From positions 1,116,001 through 1,180,000 of the forward strand of contig NZ_CP028960.1 of NCBI RefSeq assembly GCF_003071365.1: a stretch of 64,000 nucleotides of DNA, in the 5' to 3' direction. A model generated the notes under the pieces. That model ran no database searches. It was given only the letters and a program-made list of their open reading frames with translations, and was not told the origin of the DNA. The translations under genes and the position numbers were made by a program. Positions 1-8,053 of this stretch are shown piece by piece (the stretch's first letter is position 1; each line of letters opens with the position of its first letter). This stretch comes from Methyloceanibacter sp. wino2. Its GTDB lineage: Bacteria; Pseudomonadota; Alphaproteobacteria; Rhizobiales; Methyloligellaceae.

Positions 1-323
1 CAATCACAGCACTTGCGATCTTCTGCTTTGTCGCCTTTGGCGCGACGCTGACGTTCGAGGCGCCCGCGGATGCACGGCCCCACGTGGCCAAGGGCGTCAC
101 CAAGGGGGTCAATGCTGCAACGCGGGGTGTCTATCGCGGCGCGCGCGGGGTGGGCCGCGGCGTGTACAACGGCGCCCGCTGGGGCACGCGCGCTCTGTGG
201 GTCGGCGCAGGTGTCGGCGCGGGCCACGCCGCTTTGACGCGGAACTGCGAGTATTACCGAAAGCGGTACCAGGAAACGCGTGCCGCCAAGTGGCGCAACA
301 AATACAACGCCTGCATTCGCTAG
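1..323 (+). CDS. small secreted Gly/Arg-rich protein (5' end outside window)
   Basis: An open frame enters from the left edge (codons begin at base 3) and ends at TAG 321-323; the start codon lies upstream of the window. The visible N-terminus is a hydrophobic segment (LAIFCFVAFGATLTF) followed by APADA, so it looks like a Sec signal peptide cleaved near base 75. The mature part of about 80 residues repeats a G-V-(Y)-x-G-A-R pattern and ends in a basic stretch with two cysteines (NCEYY, NACIR). A GTG at 84 could be taken as a start but would discard the signal peptide. I do not recognise a family. Function unknown; export to the periplasm is inferred. Confidence 0.6.
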   Translation, partial: ITALAIFCFVAFGATLTFEAPADARPHVAKGVTKGVNAATRGVYRGARGVGRGVYNGARWGTRALWVGAGVGAGHAALTRNCEYYRKRYQETRAAKWRNKYNACIR

Positions 324-378
324 TATCGGGCGCGCTCCGCCCAGCGGGGCGCGCCGCTCAAATTCGGGAGGCCAAACG

Positions 379-780
379 ATGCACATGGACAGGCCCGTCT
401 TTGTGTTCGGCTCGGATGTTGCCGGACACCACACCGACGGCGACGCACTGGTCGCGCTTCGTACCCGTGGCGCGGTCTACGGTCAGGGATGCGGTCCGCA
501 AGGGAACGCCTATGCGATCCCCACACGGAGCGGAACTGGCAGGCCACGGGCGCGCCAGGACATCGCCGAGAGCGTGAACGAGTTTCTCCGCTTCACACGG
601 ATGCGCCCATGGGCCTTGTTCGACGTCGCACCGATCGGCTGCCGGCTCGCGGGCTACAGCGCGGAAGACATCGCGCCGATGTTCGCGGCTGCGCCGCACA
701 ACGTGTCGCTGCCGACAGCTTTTGAGCAGATCCTGGCGCGAACGAGGTTCGACAATACGAAAGCAGGAGAAGCCACATGA
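379..780 (+). CDS. A1S_2505-type protein (unknown function)
   Basis: A 133-residue soluble protein. The motifs FVFGSDVAGHH (residues 7-17), YGQGCGPQGNAYAIPT, a mid FLRF-type helix and IGCRLAGYSAEDIAPMF match my recollection of the small family named after A1S_2505 (called 'phage non-structural protein' in some databases), usually seen as FVFGSN-AG-H ... IGCGLAGY. The biochemical role is unknown. The start ATG 379 is chosen because GGGAGG lies about 7 bases upstream; longer frames would run into the previous gene. Its stop overlaps the next gene's start (ATGA, 777-780), so the two are probably co-translated. No phage genes are nearby. Family assignment is from motif memory only. Confidence 0.65.
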   Translation: MHMDRPVFVFGSDVAGHHTDGDALVALRTRGAVYGQGCGPQGNAYAIPTRSGTGRPRARQDIAESVNEFLRFTRMRPWALFDVAPIGCRLAGYSAEDIAPMFAAAPHNVSLPTAFEQILARTRFDNTKAGEAT

Positions 781-1004
781 TTAAACTAATCCGTCTACCG
801 GCGGTCGTCGCAATCGTCCTATGCGGCGCGGTGGGGCTCGCAGCAGATCCTGCAATCGCGAAAAAATATTCGGACGAGAAGGCCAGCGTCCAAAAGAAAA
901 AGAAGAAGAGCACAGCCGCCAAGGATTGCAAGAAAGGGCCCGTGCCGCCCTTCATGCGCAATCCGCGCTTCATGAACCGCGGATTCCTCAAGAACAGGTG
1001 CTAG
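777..1004 (+). CDS. small basic secreted protein
   Basis: A 75-residue protein with a clear signal peptide (MIKLIRLPAVVAIVLCGAVG, then AADPAIA as a probable cleavage site). The mature part of about 45 residues is strongly basic, with a run of five lysines (QKKKKKS), one internal and one terminal cysteine, and PPFMRNPRFMNRGF near the end. The start overlaps the stop of the preceding gene by four bases (ATGA), implying translational coupling. No family recognised. It may sit in the periplasm and bind an anionic surface, but that is inference from composition only. Confidence 0.55.
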   Translation: MIKLIRLPAVVAIVLCGAVGLAADPAIAKKYSDEKASVQKKKKKSTAAKDCKKGPVPPFMRNPRFMNRGFLKNRC

Positions 1005-1042
1005 CGCCGGCGCGCGGCAACGCGCCCGACTAGTGCCCCTCC

Positions 1043-1276
1043 TTAGTTCCCCTTGGGGCACCGATGGCAAATGCGCACGCAGCGGCGGCAGCGCTTGATG
1101 CAATGGAAATAGGGCTTGCAGTGCACCGGGCTCGCGATCGCGCCTGAAATAGATCGGTCGAGCTTGGCCGGGCTCATCGCCGCCGCGTCAGCCTGATGCG
1201 GGGCGGCAAGGGCGAAAGCCACCAGGGCCCCGAATGCCAAAAGACCGGTGCGGACGAGATTAAATCTTCGCAACAT
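1043..1276 (-). CDS. secreted cysteine-rich basic mini-protein
   Basis: A 77-residue protein. The start at 1276 is supported by GGAGAG about 7 bases upstream and by a clean signal peptide beginning MLRRFNLVRTGLLAFGAL with cleavage likely after QADA. The mature chain ends in a compact block with six cysteines spaced C-x5-C-x3-C-x2-C-x3-C-x2-C, interspersed with Arg, Lys and His. Such spacing suits either disulphide bonding in the periplasm or metal binding. I do not recognise the family. It is transcribed convergently with the preceding small-protein genes. An upstream in-frame start at 1309 has no better support. Confidence 0.55.
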   Translation of the reverse strand: MLRRFNLVRTGLLAFGALVAFALAAPHQADAAAMSPAKLDRSISGAIASPVHCKPYFHCIKRCRRCVRICHRCPKGN

Positions 1277-1337
1277 CGGCGTCTCTCCAGTGGTCCGGCA
1301 AGGCCGCAATCAAGGCTAACGCCTTGATAAGTCCTAC

Positions 1338-1345
1338 TTAACCAT
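1338..1345 (+). promoter_or_regulatory. CtrA-type TTAACCAT octamer
   Basis: Exact TTAACCAT, the half-site recognised by the alphaproteobacterial cell-cycle regulator CtrA. It lies about 62 bases upstream of the cysteine-rich gene starting at 1276. Site function is inferred from the motif alone. Confidence 0.3.
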
Positions 1346-1467
1346 AGAGGCCGGATCCACGCCTCCAGCCCTGCCGTCCGTGCGATCCTGGGCCAATCCT
1401 ATTGAAAGTTCCGTGACAATCCCAATGTCTTGAAACACGGGGGACATAAATCGCGGAGGTAGCGACA

Positions 1468-1686
1468 ATGGTAAGCGATAAGTCCCAATACCGAGGCTAT
1501 GAAATCCGGCTTCGTCAGGAATGGTCGAACTGGTGTGCGAACATCATCCCTACGCGGGACGATCTTCCGATGCTGGCCATGTCCCCCTTGCGGACGCTTT
1601 CGTCCACGCCCGAGGAGGCACTTGCGGCAGCCAGACAGAACGTCGACGAGTATCTCGGCATCGAGCCCGAGAAGCGGGTTGCTTAA
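1468..1686 (+). CDS. hypothetical protein, 72 aa
   Basis: A short soluble protein starting YRGYEIRLRQEWSNWCANI after eight residues, with an acidic helical C-terminus (PEEALAAARQNVDEYLGIEP). A GGAGGT-like ribosome site lies just upstream (about 1456-1461). The layout, a short beta-rich start followed by a helix, resembles small uncharacterised rhizobial proteins, but I cannot name a family. No signal peptide or membrane segment. It stands alone, converging on the tauE gene. Confidence 0.5.
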   Translation: MVSDKSQYRGYEIRLRQEWSNWCANIIPTRDDLPMLAMSPLRTLSSTPEEALAAARQNVDEYLGIEPEKRVA

Positions 1687-1715
1687 GACACAATTCGTAT
1701 GACCGCTGGGCGCGG

Positions 1716-1747
1716 GCGCTCCTCACACCTTACTTGGTGAGGAGCGC
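1716..1747. repeat. 11-bp inverted repeat over the tauE stop codon
   Basis: Perfect arms GCGCTCCTCAC (1716-1726) and GTGAGGAGCGC (1737-1747) with a 10-base loop. It spans the end of the leftward tauE gene, just past the rightward 72-aa gene. No T-run follows on either strand, so it is a weak candidate bidirectional terminator or mRNA-stabilising hairpin. Confidence 0.55.
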
Positions 1748-2527
1748 ATACGCTGCGTAGCACAGGGTGATCGCGAGCAGCGGCCGGAGCAGCCAGTCCG
1801 GTGCGACACCCGCGAGGCGCGTGCCGAGCAAGATGCCTGGGATCGACCCGACCAGCAGCGCTGCCAAAATCCCGAAATCTACATGACCCAGTCCAAGGTG
1901 GCCTGCACCGGCCACCAGTGTCAGCGGCACCGCATGAGCAATGTCCGATCCGACAATGCGTTTGGCCGGCAGCGCCGGGAACAGCAGCGCGAGCACGACC
2001 ACGCCAATGGCGCCGGCGCCGACCGACGTGAGCGTAACCAGCAGTCCGAGGGCGGCGCCGAACAGCACCGTAAGGGCGGCGTGCTGGGGCGGTCCTTCCG
2101 GGTCTTTGCCGTTCGCATGCGACTTCATCATGATCGGATAGAGCACAATCGCCACCGCGCTGACGGGAAGCGCGAAGGCAAGGCCGTAGCGGATCCACCC
2201 CGCCATCGCTTCGGTGTCCAATGGAACGTAGGCGATGATGGCCAACAGTATGATCGACGCCGGCAGCGAACCCATCGCGAGCCGCAGCACGATCGGCCAG
2301 TCGACATTCTCCTGCACGTGGTGCCGCCAGCCGCCGACCGTTTTGGTCACCGACGCGTAGAGGAGGTCCGTACCCACCGCGACGGAGGGCGGAACGCCGA
2401 AACTCGAAATAAGCAGCGGCGTCATCAATGCGCCGCCGCCAACGCCTGTCAGTCCCACCAAGAAGCCGACACCGAATCCGGCACCAGCGAGGGGCAGCAG
2501 GGCAATGACCCCGCTGAGATCAATCAT
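1730..2527 (-). CDS. TauE/SafE family sulfite/anion exporter
   Basis: A 265-residue membrane protein with about eight hydrophobic segments. The family pattern GAGFGVGFLVGLTGVGGGALMTP near residues 15-35 is repeated in the second half (LLVTLTSVGAGAIGVV), as expected of the internally duplicated TauE/SafE (DUF81) fold. Members are proposed to export sulfite or sulfonate-related anions. It starts 61 bases after cysN on the same strand, with GGGGGAGG upstream of the ATG at 2527, so it is probably the last gene of the sulfate-assimilation operon and could vent surplus sulfite. Substrate is inferred from context. Confidence 0.85.
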   Translation of the reverse strand: MIDLSGVIALLPLAGAGFGVGFLVGLTGVGGGALMTPLLISSFGVPPSVAVGTDLLYASVTKTVGGWRHHVQENVDWPIVLRLAMGSLPASIILLAIIAYVPLDTEAMAGWIRYGLAFALPVSAVAIVLYPIMMKSHANGKDPEGPPQHAALTVLFGAALGLLVTLTSVGAGAIGVVVLALLFPALPAKRIVGSDIAHAVPLTLVAGAGHLGLGHVDFGILAALLVGSIPGILLGTRLAGVAPDWLLRPLLAITLCYAAYALLTK

Positions 2528-2588
2528 CTATGAGGGCCTCCCCCGACTTATCCAGCACGATCAGGACCGAGACGGATCCAACGTCTTT

Positions 2589-4073
2589 TTAGCGATCCGT
2601 CTCAATCAGCACCGGAACGCCGGCCGACCGTAACAGAATTGCCACCTCTTGGGCACGTCGATCGTATTCGGCCCTGTCCTCCGGAGAATCGCCAAGGTCC
2701 GCGCATAAGCCAGACAGCCGGGCTCGGTCAAGCACCAGTACGTTGTCCCCAACGGCCGCCGCACCAGTTTGTACCCATGTGATCACGCCGCCTGCGACGG
2801 TGGCGCCGTCCAGTGCGTTGACCAGGACGAAGTTGCCGGTCAGCGGAAGATCGCCGAAGAGGTCCAATGCCGTCGACCGCCCGAGGAGAATGCGGCAGTC
2901 GGCGATGTCGTTCATGCTGCAGGTATGGGCCTGCGCCGAGGAAAGCGTCTCGAAATCGATCAGTGTAGAGACGCTCACGGATGTGACAGGCGTCAGATCG
3001 GTTGCCGTGCGCAACAGGTAACCCGCTTCCGGATCGAACGGCTTCTCGGACAGCCACACGAGGCGCGCCTCGATGACATCGGCGTTGGTGGGGCGCCGCT
3101 GCGTTTCCGTCAGTACGGCACCACGCGAAATGTCGAGATCGGTGTCGAGCACGAGCGTGACGGCATCACCGCTCGACGCACTCTCGAGATCGCCGTCCAT
3201 AGTCGAGATGCGCTGCAACGTCGCACCAAGTCCGCTGCGCGCATCCACGATGCGATCGCCGACGCGGATCGTACCCGACGTCACTGTGCCAGCGTAGCCA
3301 CGAAAGTCGTTCGCCGCCCGCAAGACCATCTGCACCGGCATGCGGAACGGCGCATCTTCGGGCTGGGTTCTGGCTTCAACGCTCTCGAGATATTCCAATA
3401 GCGTCGGGCCGTCGTACCACGGCATCTCTTCGGATCGGGCAACGACATTCGCGCCTGTCAGCGCCGCAACGGGAATCGAGGTAACGTCCGTAAAGCTGAA
3501 ATTGCCCCCAAGGGAGCGGAAGTCTTCTTCGATCGCGCGATAGCGCTCTTCGGACCAATCGATCTGATCCATCTTGTTGACGGCGAGAATGACCTTCTTG
3601 ATGCCAACGAGATTGCAGATCGCCGCGTGCCGCCGCGTCTGGCGCTTCACGCCGTGGCGCGCATCGACCAGCAGGATGGCGACATCCGCATGCGAGGCAC
3701 CGGTCGCCATGTTGCGGGTGTATTGCTCGTGTCCGGGCGAGTCGATGATCACGAAGCGGCGGCGCTCGGTCTCGAAATAGCGCCAGGCAATGTCGATCGT
3801 GATGCCCTGCTCGCGTTCGGCCACGAGTCCGTCGAGCAGAAGCGAAAAGTCGATGCGTTCCCCGTTGACGGCACGGGCGTGCGAGGCATGCATGATCTGC
3901 GCGCGCTGATCGTCAGTCACGCCGGCGGCATCCCACAAGAGACGGCCGATCAGGGTCGACTTGCCGTCGTCCACGGAGCCGCAGGTGAGGAGCCGCAACA
4001 TGGCCTCCGACTTGTCGCCGGGCTGAAGGACCGGCTGCGCGGCTTCTGTTTCGGAGAGCGCTGCCAAGCTCAT
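2589..4073 (-). CDS. cysN: sulfate adenylyltransferase large (GTPase) subunit CysN
   Basis: A 494-residue EF-Tu-like GTPase that couples GTP hydrolysis to ATP sulfurylase: sulfate + ATP to APS + PPi. Visible are the P-loop GSVDDGKS (residues 32-39), the DSPGHEQY switch II and NKMD base-recognition motifs, then beta-barrel domains. The length fits CysN alone; there is no C-terminal APS kinase (CysC) domain, which agrees with the downstream use of an APS reductase. The ATG overlaps the cysD stop by one base (TAATG), so the two subunits of the heterodimer are translationally coupled. Confidence 0.95.
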   Translation of the reverse strand: MSLAALSETEAAQPVLQPGDKSEAMLRLLTCGSVDDGKSTLIGRLLWDAAGVTDDQRAQIMHASHARAVNGERIDFSLLLDGLVAEREQGITIDIAWRYFETERRRFVIIDSPGHEQYTRNMATGASHADVAILLVDARHGVKRQTRRHAAICNLVGIKKVILAVNKMDQIDWSEERYRAIEEDFRSLGGNFSFTDVTSIPVAALTGANVVARSEEMPWYDGPTLLEYLESVEARTQPEDAPFRMPVQMVLRAANDFRGYAGTVTSGTIRVGDRIVDARSGLGATLQRISTMDGDLESASSGDAVTLVLDTDLDISRGAVLTETQRRPTNADVIEARLVWLSEKPFDPEAGYLLRTATDLTPVTSVSVSTLIDFETLSSAQAHTCSMNDIADCRILLGRSTALDLFGDLPLTGNFVLVNALDGATVAGGVITWVQTGAAAVGDNVLVLDRARLSGLCADLGDSPEDRAEYDRRAQEVAILLRSAGVPVLIETDR

Positions 4074-4978
4074 TAGAAGTACCCCTCGCGCTTCTTCATC
4101 TCCATCGCCCCGGCCTCGTCATGGTCGATCAAGCGCCCGGCCCGCTCCGACACACGCGCGTCCAAGGTCTCGGTCACAACCGCTTCCAGATCCGTCGCTT
4201 CGGACTCGATGGCGGCGGTGAGCGGGTAGCACCCAAGCGTGCGGAAGCGGATCCTGCGCATCACCGCCTCTTCACCCGGCTGAAGCCGCATGCGCTCGTC
4301 GTCGACCATCAGGATCTGCCCGTCGCGTTCGACCGTCGGGCGCTCCTTCGCGAAATAGAGCGGCACGACGTCGAGCTTCTCGAGCGTGATGTAGCGCCAC
4401 ACGTCCGCCTCGGTCCAATTCGACAGCGGAAAGACCCGCACGGTTTCGTCCTTGCCGAGACGGCCGTTCAGCAGCTGCCACATCTCGGGCCGTTGCAGAC
4501 GCGGATCCCAGCTATGGCCGCCGGCGCGAAACGAGAACACGCGTTCCTTGGCCCGTGACGCTTCTTCGTCGCGGCGCGCGCCGCCGAACGCGGCATCGTA
4601 GCCGCCATTGTCGAGCGCCTGGCGCAGCGCCTGGGTCTTCATGATGTCCGTATAGACAGACGGCGGATAATCGAACGGGTTGATGTTCTTCGCCGCTCCG
4701 TCGTGATTGGTGTGCACGATCAGATCGAGCCCCATCTCCGTGACAGTCCGGTCGCGAAACGCGATCATGTCACGGAACTTCCACGTCGTATCCACATGAA
4801 GCAGCGGGAACGGCGGCTTGGCTGGCCAGAACGCCTTCCGCGCCAAATGCAGCAGAACCGTCGAGTCCTTTCCGATCGAATACAGCAGCACCGGCGCGCG
4901 GAACTGCGCCGCGGCCTCGCGGAAGATGTGGATGCTCTCGGCTTCGAGAAGCTTGAGGTGTGATGTCAGCGCGGTCAT
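4073..4978 (-). CDS. cysD: sulfate adenylyltransferase small subunit CysD
   Basis: A 301-residue catalytic subunit of ATP sulfurylase. The PP-loop SIGKDS is at residues 34-39, followed by the CysD-typical stretches [30 protein letters not shown] and [12 protein letters not shown]. The usual length is about 302. The frame is open further upstream, but the start at 4978 ([12 protein letters not shown]) matches the family N-terminus and overlaps the cysH stop (ATGA). It acts with CysN, encoded immediately downstream. Confidence 0.95.
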   Translation of the reverse strand: MTALTSHLKLLEAESIHIFREAAAQFRAPVLLYSIGKDSTVLLHLARKAFWPAKPPFPLLHVDTTWKFRDMIAFRDRTVTEMGLDLIVHTNHDGAAKNINPFDYPPSVYTDIMKTQALRQALDNGGYDAAFGGARRDEEASRAKERVFSFRAGGHSWDPRLQRPEMWQLLNGRLGKDETVRVFPLSNWTEADVWRYITLEKLDVVPLYFAKERPTVERDGQILMVDDERMRLQPGEEAVMRRIRFRTLGCYPLTAAIESEATDLEAVVTETLDARVSERAGRLIDHDEAGAMEMKKREGYF

Positions 4979-6129
4979 GCGGCCTTCTCCCGGTGTGCGA
5001 CTGGCACCGCCGAACATTCGGATTCGGCCACATGCAGCCCGCATTCCTTCTTGTCTTCGGTCTCCCACCACCAGCGTCCCGCGCGCGGGTCCTCGCCCGG
5101 CTGGATCGCGCGCGTGCACGGTGCGCAGCCGATCGAGACGAAGCCTTGCGCATGCAGCGGATTGACCACGACATTGTTGGCATCGATGTAGTCGTTGAGG
5201 CGTTTGTCGGACCAGTCGGCAATCGGGTTGATCTTGATCAGCCCGCGCTCTGCGTCCCATTCGGCCAGCGGTACGTCCGCGCGCGCCTGCGACTGCTCGC
5301 GCCGCAGACCGGCGATCCATCCTTGCGCGCCCTGCAGGGCCCGGTTCAGGGGACGGACCTTGCGCACCTCGCAGCAGCTCTTCCGGTTCTCGACGGATTG
5401 GCGGAAACCATACACGCCGTCGCGGGACACAAGCTCTTCAACTTCGCGGGCATCGGGCGCAACGAGCCGAATGCGCGTACGATAACGCAACTCGGATAGT
5501 TCGATCGTTTCCAGGACTTCCGGGAACAGCCGGCCGGTGTCGAGCGTAAAAACATCGATCTCGGCGCCCGACTTTGCCACGCCCGATTTGGCGATGGCCT
5601 GCAGGATCACCTGATCCTCCAGACCGACGCTCGTCGAGAACGCGATGCGGCCTTCGATGTGTTCGGCGATCAGCTTGATGCGCTCCACGAGATCGTCCGT
5701 CGCAGCCAGTGCCCGATCGAGTTCGGCCGCGGCCTTGGCGGATGCGTTCCAGCGCAGCGGCATCGGGTTGCGCGCCGAGGGCTGATAGTTGCGGCCGATT
5801 CGCGTCAGCGTCTTCTTCCACGTATCCGCCGCACCGGGATCGGCAATCTCGGCCGTATCGAATCCGGACCGCAGCAGAAACTGCGACTGATCCGGAATCA
5901 GCGATCCGACCGCGCGAATTTCTCCGGTGAACCCGAGCCGATCACGAAGGATGCGAGCCAAGCTGAATCCACGTCCGTCCGCGAAGCTCGGGAACATGAT
6001 CGCGATCGGCCCTGCGTTGCCGCCAATTGCGGAAGCCAGCGCGTCGTGATCCGCGTTCGGCTCCAGGACGACCGCCGGCTCGTCGGGTTCCGAAATCAGC
6101 GCTCCCGTCGACAAATCAACGAGCACCAT
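4975..6129 (-). CDS. cysH: DUF934 domain fused to APS reductase CysH
   Basis: One continuous 384-residue frame. Residues 1 to about 119 are DUF934 ([35 protein letters not shown]), normally a separate small protein between cysI and cysH. Residues 123-384 are CysH, the phosphoadenylyl/adenylyl-sulfate reductase: [10 protein letters not shown] near 164-173, the CC pair at 252-253, CxxC at 335/338 and the catalytic KKECGLH cysteine at 363. The CC and CxxC pairs are those that bind a [4Fe-4S] cluster in APS reductases, so APS is the likely substrate. The ATG at 6129 has AAGGAGG 6 bases upstream. No Shine-Dalgarno precedes the internal Met123, so a true fusion is likely. Confidence 0.85.
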   Translation of the reverse strand: MVLVDLSTGALISEPDEPAVVLEPNADHDALASAIGGNAGPIAIMFPSFADGRGFSLARILRDRLGFTGEIRAVGSLIPDQSQFLLRSGFDTAEIADPGAADTWKKTLTRIGRNYQPSARNPMPLRWNASAKAAAELDRALAATDDLVERIKLIAEHIEGRIAFSTSVGLEDQVILQAIAKSGVAKSGAEIDVFTLDTGRLFPEVLETIELSELRYRTRIRLVAPDAREVEELVSRDGVYGFRQSVENRKSCCEVRKVRPLNRALQGAQGWIAGLRREQSQARADVPLAEWDAERGLIKINPIADWSDKRLNDYIDANNVVVNPLHAQGFVSIGCAPCTRAIQPGEDPRAGRWWWETEDKKECGLHVAESECSAVPVAHREKAA

Positions 6130-7770
6130 AGAGAGCCTCCTTGAACGGCGCAGCACCGACGCGGCGCCAGGTCTCGAGGAAGCTCTCTCCCTCGTTCCGG
6201 TTTTCGACATAGGTCTCGACAATCGTATCGATTGCTTCCGGCACCTTCTCGGCGCGGAAGCCGGGCCGATAATGGTGCCCACCGCGGCGTCATCCTTCGG
6301 GCTGCCGCCAAGGGTGATCTGATAAAGCTCCGTACCCTTCTTATCGACACCGAGAATGCCGATATTGCCGGCGTGGTGATGGCCGCAGGCATTGATACAG
6401 CCGGACATGTTGACCCGGATCTTGCCGATCTCGTCCTGCCGCGTAGGATCCTCGAACTTCTTGGCGATCTCCTTGGCGATGGGGATCGACCGCGCGTTCG
6501 CAAGGTTGCAGTAATCCAGACCCGGGCAGCAGATCATGTCGCCGAGCAACTCGTTGTTGCCGACCGCGAGCCCCGCTTCCGCAAGCGCGTCATAGAGCGC
6601 GGGGATGTCCGCCAGCGCCACATGCGGCAGAACCAGGTTCTGGGTGTAGTTGACCCGGATCTCATCATGGCCGAAACGCTCGGCGAGATCGGCCACCATA
6701 TCCATCGTGTCGGATGAGGCATCGCCCGGCGTCCGGCCCGGCTCCTTCAGCGAGATCACGGCGGAGGCATAGCCCGGCACCCGATGGGGCAGCACGTTGT
6801 TGCGGTACCAGGTCGCGAAGGCCGGATCGCTCTCGCGGCGCGCGGCAAGGGCCTCGTCGCGCGGAGCGCGTTCAGGCAGATCGGGCGGCGCGAAATAGGA
6901 CGCGATGCGGCGGAGCTCGTCTTCGGGAAGATCGATCTCACCCTTGGCCGTCGCATTCCAATCGTCTTCGACTGCTTCCCGAAACTTCTCGATCCCGAGC
7001 GTGTTCACGAGGATCTTGATGCGCGCCTTGTACAGATTGTCCCGGCGTCCGAGCAGATTGTATACGCGCAGGATCGACTCCACGTAGGAGAGCAGATGCT
7101 CCTTCGGCAGGAACTCGCGGATCACCTGACCCACATAGGGCGTACGTCCCATGCCGCCGCCGACGAGGACGCGGAAGCCATTCTCGCCGTTCGGGCCACG
7201 CACGATGCGCAGACCGATATCGTGAAACGCCGTGGCCGCGCGGTCCTCCGCGGCGCCGGAAACGGCGATCTTGAACTTGCGCGGCAGCCAATTGAACTCC
7301 GGATGCAGCGTCGACCACTGGCGCAGGATCTCGCACCAGACGCGCGGGTCTTCCAGCTCATCGTTCGCGGCCGCCGCGTACGGGTCCGACGTGACGTTGC
7401 GCACGCAATTGCCGCTTGTCTGAATGCAGTGCATCTCGACTTCGGCCAGCGCGGCCAGCACGTCGGGCACGTCCACCAGCTTGATCCAGTTGAACTGGAT
7501 GTTCTGGCGCGTCGTGAAGTGACCGTAGCCGCGATCCCACTTCCGGCCGATCATCGCGAGCTGCCGCATCTGGCGCGGCGACAGCTGGCCATAGGGGACC
7601 GCGATCCGCAGCATGTAGGCATGCAGCTGCAGATAGAGCCCGTTGCGCAGGCGCAAGGGACGGAACACTTCTTCGGAAAGTTCGCCGGTCAGCCGCCGCG
7701 CGACCTGGTCGCGGAATTCCGCAACGCGGTCGTTTACGAAGGCGTGATCGAATTCATCATAGCGGTACAT
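6116..7770 (-). CDS. cysI: siroheme sulfite reductase CysI, apparent frameshift near 3' end
   Basis: A sulfite reductase of the NirA/ferredoxin-dependent kind, reducing sulfite to sulfide. Siroheme/[4Fe-4S] cysteines are visible at C415, C421, C458 and C462 (CCPGLDYC; MSGCINAC). After residue 502 (GTIIG) the frame becomes implausible. One extra G/C in the run at 6263-6265 restores a family-like tail (PGFRAEKVPEAIDTI ... RRVGAAPFKEAL) ending at TGA 6116-6118, total about 551 residues. As read, the frame instead runs on through DUF934-CysH as a false 931-residue fusion. The start at 7770 overlaps the DUF2849 gene. Partner electron donor is probably the operon's ferredoxin. Confidence 0.88.
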
Positions 7771-8053
7771 CGTACCAGTCCTTTGTCAGTGTCGTGCGGT
7801 GTGACGCGCGAATGCGTTCGCGCACGGAAATGGGATCGACGGTGCCGTCGTCCTTAACCTCGATCGGCATCGGATAGACGCTGATGACGAGCCGCTCGCG
7901 GACAGCCTCCTCAGCGGTGGCCTCAAGCGCCTTGACCTCGTCCTCGCTCTCGACGCGGGCCGCCTCCACAATGTCCTCCGTCCACGCACCACCCGGTGCG
8001 AGATAGACAACGATGCCGTCGTCCAAGCGGTTTGCTGTAACGACGCTAGGCAT
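7757..8053 (-). CDS. DUF2849 protein
   Basis: A 98-residue protein beginning MPSVVTANRLDDGIVVYLAP, followed by a long acidic helix and a C-terminus rich in charged residues (VRERIRASH). This matches DUF2849, a family I know only from sulfate-assimilation operons of Alphaproteobacteria between cysG and cysI. Function is unknown; a helper role for sulfite reductase has only contextual support. The start at 8053 overlaps the end of cysG by 8 bases and has AGGAGG about 12 bases upstream; its end overlaps the cysI start by 14 bases. Confidence 0.8.
   Translation of the reverse strand: MPSVVTANRLDDGIVVYLAPGGAWTEDIVEAARVESEDEVKALEATAEEAVRERLVISVYPMPIEVKDDGTVDPISVRERIRASHRTTLTKDWYDVPL

Noticed and set aside
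379-780. Prophage remnant because of the 'phage non-structural' family name
   Set aside because: No integrase, capsid, terminase or att repeats are nearby; the name comes from one database entry.
4975-7770. A single 931-residue CysI-DUF934-CysH fusion protein
   Set aside because: The CysI tail in the other frame is family-like and ends where DUF934 begins with a strong ribosome site, so the join between CysI and DUF934 is a frameshift effect. Only the DUF934-CysH join is kept.
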